The notes under the pieces: generated by a model | Seen by the model: only the letters and a program-made list of their open reading frames with translations | The model's database searches: none | Told to the model about the DNA's origin: nothing | Made by a program: the position numbers and the translations under genes | NCBI RefSeq assembly: GCF_910592395.1 | Contig: NC_088311.1 | Location: forward strand, 5,768,501-5,832,500 | Direction: 5' to 3' | Source: Lineus longissimus | Taxonomy: Eukaryota; Nemertea; Pilidiophora; Heteronemertea; Lineidae | DNA: 64,000 nt | Shown here: positions 58,650 to 64,000 of the stretch, piece by piece | Layout of the letters: every line of letters starts with the position of its first letter | How positions within the stretch are numbered: the first letter of the stretch is position 1

Positions 58650-61600
58650 CGTCGTCGTCCGTCGTCCGTTAGCAGAGCACGTTTCGTAACTGTTAGAGCT
58701 ATTGAGTTGAAACTTGGTACACATGTACCCTTATGTAATGACACCTGAGAGACCAAGTTTCGGTCTGATTCGTTTCATGGTTTGGCCACCAGGGGGCCAA
58801 ACGTTAAAAGTGAAAATATGCAATATCTCCCTTAATAGTAGTCGGGAAATTTTGAAAAAAATATGGTAGGTACTTCTAGCAAAGGTGCATCATATATCCC
58901 CCGGGTTTTTGATTTGACCTCCTTTTCAAGGTCACAGAGGTCAAATGGTGTAAATTGGCCATTAGGATGTAACGATGGCACGTTTCTAAACTGCAATGAC
59001 TATTGATACCAAATTTGGTACACATTTACCCCTTAGTCAGGTGATCTCAGGGACCGAAGTTTGGTCCAATATGATTCACCACTTGACCACCAGGGGGCAA
59101 AATCCAAAAACCTTAAAAATGTGATTATTCCTTAACTTCTTGCCCGATTGCCACCAATTTGATATCATGGGTACATCTAACCACCATACAGTATATGTCA
59201 CACAGGTTTTTAATTTGACCTTCTTGTCAAGGTCACAGAGGTCAAATGGCGTAAATTCGCCGTCAGGCCGTAACTATGGCACGTTTCTTAACTGCAATGA
59301 CTATTGATCACAAATTAAGTACACATGTACCCCTTGGTCAGGTGATCTCAGGTACCGAAGTTTGGTGCGATCTGATTTGCCGTTTGGCCTCCAGGGAGGG
59401 GGCCAAATCCTAAATTCTTCAAAATGCCATTATTCCTAGTAATGACTTGCCCGATTGGCACCAATTTTTTATCATAGGTACATCTAATTCTAACAACCAT
59501 TCAATGTGTCACCCGGGTCTTCTTTGATTTGACCTACTTTTCAAGGTCACAGAGGTCGAATGTACTGTAAATTGGCCATTTTGGGGAAATTGTAATTGCT
59601 TGGACCTACATCAAACCTAACACTACATGACACAAGACCATGCTCTTTATCCATCTTTCCTCCACATGAGGTGAGCACAATGGCCCTGGCCATTTCATTA
59701 TGTTTATGATAGAATTTTTAGCTGAGATAAAGCTCAGAAGTTCATGCCCCAGACCTTTCTTGTCAATACTGCTCCTACATGAAGTCGCTGTTGTCTGTTT
59801 CAGATGGAGTTACCAGCCGGTCTTACTAACCTTGGAAATACATGTTACATGAATGCAACGCTACAGTGTTTTAGAGCAGTACCTGAACTGAAAGAAGCCC
59901 TCAAAAAGTAGGTCCGAAACAAAATACTGACTGTCACAAAATTGGCAGAGAAGCTGAATAGTTGTCAACTCTGTAAATTTTGTGTATATTTTCCAAGGGA
60001 GAATTTGGTGATTGCATCAGGTTGTCCAAAATATTTGGTGGTTGGTGGCATCTTGCGTCACGAATCAGGTCTTGTTTGTTGGCCTTGATGCAGACTCTTT
60101 TGCTCCCTGGCATCCCGGCCAAGAACCTGAACGTTCCTCTTGTTTACCTCGTGGCCAGGACAGTCTCTGTCGAGATGTTCAGACTAGAGTCTTCAGAGGA
60201 AACTAAGCCTGGTCATCTGTGTTTGACGAATCTTGTCTTTAAAGTCGATCCATTTCCTGGTTTCCCTGATGCCAATCGACCCCATGAAGTCCCTTCACAT
60301 TGGATGTGATACACCAGCGGACACACATTTATTCTAACCAGCTTTTGTTTGTTTTTATAGCTACCAGGGGTCCATGTCATTATTGGGTGGTATGGATGAA
60401 CAAATGGACCCGCAAAAACAGATCACTGTAGGTAAGTATTTCGTCAAAGTTGTGGGTGTAGGTTGATGAGACCTTCTGCAATTGGACCTTAGTTCAATGC
60501 AATGCTCGTGTGAACATCTGATCAGATGTGAGATGAAACTATAGATAAAAGTTGGTGGAATATTTTCATTTTCTAATACATCCAATGACCATCTCGGCAA
60601 TAGTGACAGCCAGCACTATCACCTCTTTCCATGCCTGCTACTCCTCTCGTCGAAATACAAAAAAATCTGTTTATTTTCTTCAGGTATGCGAGATGTGTTC
60701 GATATGATGGACAAAAGGTCTGAACCCATTCCACCATTTATATTTCTACGAATACTACATACAGCATTCCCGCAGTTTGCGGAAAAAACTGACCAAGGAG
60801 GTTATGCTCAACAGGATGCCAATGAATGCTGGACACAGATGATGAGATGTTTACAACAGAAGCTGCCTACTGAGAATGTGGTAAGTTTGCGCACCATTTT
60901 TGAAACAAGATTGTACCTATTTATGGTGATATTTCTTAAAATTGGAGTGAGATGTACACCTTCATATGTATGGTATGCGAGGGGTACTTTTTGTGGCACC
61001 AACCGTGGAAGATTTGACTACATCAAACTGGCACTGCATTTTGCGCATTGTGTTGTAAAGGCTTGAATTTGTTCTCACCTCTTGGTTTCAGGGGGACACT
61101 GCATTAGTTGCCTCAGCCTCAGGGGGAACGTCAGGATTTATTGACAAATATTTTGGCCTCGAGTTGGAGACTACGTATCCTTTTCCATTGTAAAATGTCA
61201 GAACATGTTTTAAGGGCACGTACACATTCTGAGATTCCTGAATAAGATTTTTCAATAACATAAACCTCTGAAACTGAAATAACTTTTCTTCATAATCACA
61301 CCTTCAAAAATGCCTTGGGAAGGCATGATAATTGTTCATGAAAGTTCAAACTTTTTAATAATTACCTCGCTGCCCTGACATGGCTTGCCCTTGAAGAGTT
61401 AGTTGATAAGTTGTAGTGTTAATTTTTGAAAACTTAACCAACGGCAGTATGAAATGTGTGGAGAGTGAAGAAGAAGAACCAACACATTCAAAAGAGATAC
61501 AGTTCCAACTTAGCTGTTTTATTGAACAAAGTAAGTCTGATCATGCTCTATAATGAAATTGTGCTTATGCTAAATTAGATTCATAGTGTAAGTTGACTGC

Positions 61601-63956
61601 AGTCTTTATTATGTACTTTGAGTGATCTTGCTTTTCGATGAAAATGAGTTGCAGAAGTTTATACGTACAATTTGCCCATGGATGGGAAATGTTTCAGATT
61701 GAATTAACAAAGTACCCAAAATCAAAATCCGTCAGAACATCGTTTCTTTTCCAGATGTGAAGTACATGCATACAGGATTAAAGTCAGTGAGTACATGTTT
61801 ATTCTCTTTCCTGTTCTCTGTCTATAAAATCAAAATCGATTTTCAATACAGTAAGAATTTTTGTTCTTTAGGCGTTGTGTGGTTTTCTTAACTCTTTTTT
61901 AAGCCGAAACATTCAAAATGACTTCTGCTTCGTTTCAGCGATTACAAGAACACATTACAAAACATTCACCGTCATTAGGAAAGGATGCTGCATACCTCAA
62001 ATCTGTAAGTTACAAGATTTTTTTTTAAATTGTGTACATTTTTGTATGGAGAGACCTGGTGATTCTCTGTAGAAATTACACAAAACTCTTGTATGGACAT
62101 ATATTTCAAGTTGTAAAGTCATTACTGGTTGGCCAGATAGGTAAGGTTAAAAATCACCCTCTGCCATCCAGCCAGTGCACATGCCCTGATTAGCATAACT
62201 AGTTCCTGTATCTCATGTAAAGTCCCGCTTTAAGTCAGTTATTGCTGGGGCAATCTCGGTAACACAACAAGTGTGCCACCTGTGGCTTCTGTGCTTGTCT
62301 TAAAGCACCTTGTCTTGATTGCGTTGTTTCGTTCTTCTCTTTCAGAGTTTGATATCAAGATTACCCAGCTATTTGACAATACAGTTTGTGCGATTTTATT
62401 ACAAGGAAAAAGAAGCGATTAATGCAAAAATATTAAAGGTAAGGACTCACTCTCAAGGATCATGGCATGATTAGCTGTTTGATGGGCTATTCAGAGAATT
62501 TCCATGAAAACGCTCCGGCTGGTGCTTAAAGACTGCCATTTTTGTGGCCAGCGTATAATTCTTCCTTCAAAAATGTGCACCAAAAGCAGATCGTTTCCCT
62601 CATTTGGTAACAGATGTCACCACCAGTACTTCAAAGTTGATACTTCGTTCGTGTGATCAAGTTGACTGTTTCCAAATATTTTTGCTGGTTGTGTTTCAGG
62701 ATGTGAAGTTCCCGATGATGTTGGACATGTATGACTTATGTACGGAAGATTTGAAGAAGAAATTGGTACCTGTTCGGAATATAATGAAGGAGGAGGAGGA
62801 CAAGAAGTTGGAGAAAGTCAGAGAGGTGAGAACATTTTGTTCCCTTTTCTGCTGCTTGCAAGGCTAATGAATATGCAAGGGTTAAATGAATATTACCAGA
62901 AGTACGTAAAGACGGTATGTCCTTGGTATTACTGATTGAGACTGATGGCTTATGACTGATTGATTGTAATGCGTACGCTACTGTACTTTTATTAGGCCAA
63001 GGACAAAGGCTTGACTGAAAAAGAAAAGAAGACAAGAAAAGAACCTTTCGCATTCGCAGATGGTGAGTACATACAACGTTCAGAAAATTTTGCTACAGTT
63101 AAATTCATGGTGGCAGATCTGCTTTGATGTTAAAAATTTGAAAGGGAACCTTACTCTCATGAAACAGACAGATTCACATCTCGTGCTAAAATGAAACCAT
63201 CAGCGTGGGACAGGCTATAATACAAGACCATTCAAGATGACAGTCATTGGTCAATCCCAAAATGATTTAAGATATCGACTATCTCTTATATTTCAGATCC
63301 CGGCTCCAATAACAGTGGTTACTATGAACTGACTGCCGTGTTGACCCATAAGGGACGATCAAGCTCTGCCGGACATTATGTGGGTTGGGTCAAGAAGAAA
63401 GGAGGTATGTACAAGTACATGTATGCGTTATTTTTCCGTAGTTGAAGAACATGACAAACCTCTATATGATAGAAGTGGAAAGATTGAACAGACTTAGGAT
63501 GTTAAAATCCAATCCAAACATGATAGAAGTATTATGAGCTGTTTTCTCGATATTGAACTATGGCTGTTAATTAACACTGTGAATATTGTCATTGCCTCCA
63601 AATCATCTTCATGACATGCTCTGACCACATATTGTGTCATGTTTGAACTTTTATAAGCACTATGGTTGCATTGTGCTGATGTATACTGCTTGCATGGTCT
63701 GAGTTCTTCCCTGGGCAGGGTGGTATTATTAGCCACACTGAACAGAAGAGGAAATTGGCAAATTTGAAACGTTGATTCCCATTTTATACTTCTAGATGAA
63801 TGGTTGAAGTTTGACGATGATGTCGTGTCTCCTGTAAGCGCTGAAGAGATTCTTAAGTTGTCTGGCGGTGGCGATTGGCATTGTGCGTACGTTCTCCTCT
63901 ACGCCCCACGGGTGCTGGAAATTGAAGAGGAAGACGCCCCAATGGAAACGTCGTAG
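55964..63956 (+). CDS. USP14: Ubiquitin carboxyl-terminal hydrolase 14 (proteasome-associated)
   Basis: Deubiquitinase that docks on the 19S proteasome through an N-terminal ubiquitin-like domain and trims ubiquitin chains from substrates. Exons: 55964-55979, 56526-56671, 57003-57038, 58133-58240, 59804-59907, 60361-60431, 60684-60880, 61092-61174, 61448-61530, 61755-61786, 61939-62004, 62346-62438, 62700-62825, 62996-63062, 63297-63404, 63796-63956. The total is 498 aa (human 494). UBL spans about residues 1-75. The Cys box GLTNLGNTCYMNATLQC puts the nucleophile near C116; QQDANECW follows; the His box GRSSSAGHYVGW puts the base near H436; KFDDD supplies the acidic residue. Ends LEIEEEDAPMETS. 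All phases agree, so it appears fully functional. The stop codon lies 44 nt before the window end, so the 3' UTR is cut off. Confidence 0.96.
58562..59700 (+). mobile_element. AGGTGAGC-hairpin repetitive element in USP14 intron
   Basis: It begins with a hairpin, AGCTCACCTC-TTAGCA-GAGGTGAGCT, then a (GTC)n tract (about 58605-58670), then three consecutive ~301-bp units, each starting CACGTTTC (58678, 58979, 59280) and each containing AAGGTCACAGAGGTC. It ends near 59675 with GAGGTGAGC, the inverse of the starting GCTCACCTC. It has no coding capacity. Similar hairpin-plus-CGTC elements are common in marine invertebrate genomes. Probably a non-autonomous DNA element. Confidence 0.75.
58616..58651 (+). 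repeat. (GTC)n microsatellite
   Basis: About ten uninterrupted GTC triplets inside the intronic element. Confidence 0.9.
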
Positions 63957-64000
63957 TTCTGACTTGTGTTTTGTGTTATCATAACTGACACTGGTTGAGG

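Overview
This window is animal nuclear DNA. Every long gene is split into many short GT-AG exons, the proteins are metazoan families (mucolipin channel, SMC6, RPS20, TM9SF4, a NADAR-domain protein, USP14), and the non-coding DNA is AT-rich and full of tandem repeats and decayed transposable elements. The fucolectin/kringle/EGF/sushi receptor, the intronless rhodopsin-like GPCR and the AGGTGAGC-hairpin repeat family suggest a marine invertebrate (lophotrochozoan or invertebrate deuterostome). I cannot name the species.

Layout. 285-13470 (+): a single-pass receptor, about 1744 aa if all exons are used, with 4 EGF-like domains, 1 kringle, 1 fucolectin-type lectin domain, 19 sushi domains, a membrane segment and an NPVY tail. 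Ten of its sushi exons lie in a nearly homogeneous 358-bp exon+intron tandem array. 13927-14904 (-): intronless class A GPCR. 15.2-17.7 kb: intergenic, with a 116-121 bp tandem repeat. 17759-26486 (-): mucolipin (TRPML) channel with two tandem pore/S6 exons and several possible first exons. 27.2-38.06 kb (+): SMC6, with two same-length versions of one exon next to the ATPase head. 39633-40250 (-): RPS20. 41039-47851 (+): TM9SF4. 48.7-49.3 kb: 52-bp hairpin satellite. 51935-52767 (-): NADAR/YbiA-like protein. 52.9-53.75 kb: non-LTR retrotransposon remnant. 55964-63956 (+): USP14, with a repetitive element in its fourth intron.

The genes are not an operon. They are ordinary neighbours, some in divergent pairs (TRPML/SMC6, RPS20/TM9SF4, NADAR/USP14 at a distance). 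I joined exons by hand using splice consensus and reading phase. Phases close without error in all the conserved genes, and the resulting lengths match the families (SMC6 1098 aa with one of the duplicate exons, TM9SF4 630, USP14 498, NADAR 179).

The most interesting signals are exon-level. TRPML carries two pore-S6 exons only 44 nt apart, which should be mutually exclusive. SMC6 carries a diverged 159-nt exon pair with conserved phase. The sushi array is homogenised, and one copy has lost its splice acceptor. Around promoters, three upstream regions share an identical 17-mer with an E2F-like core; two of these match over about 110 bp.
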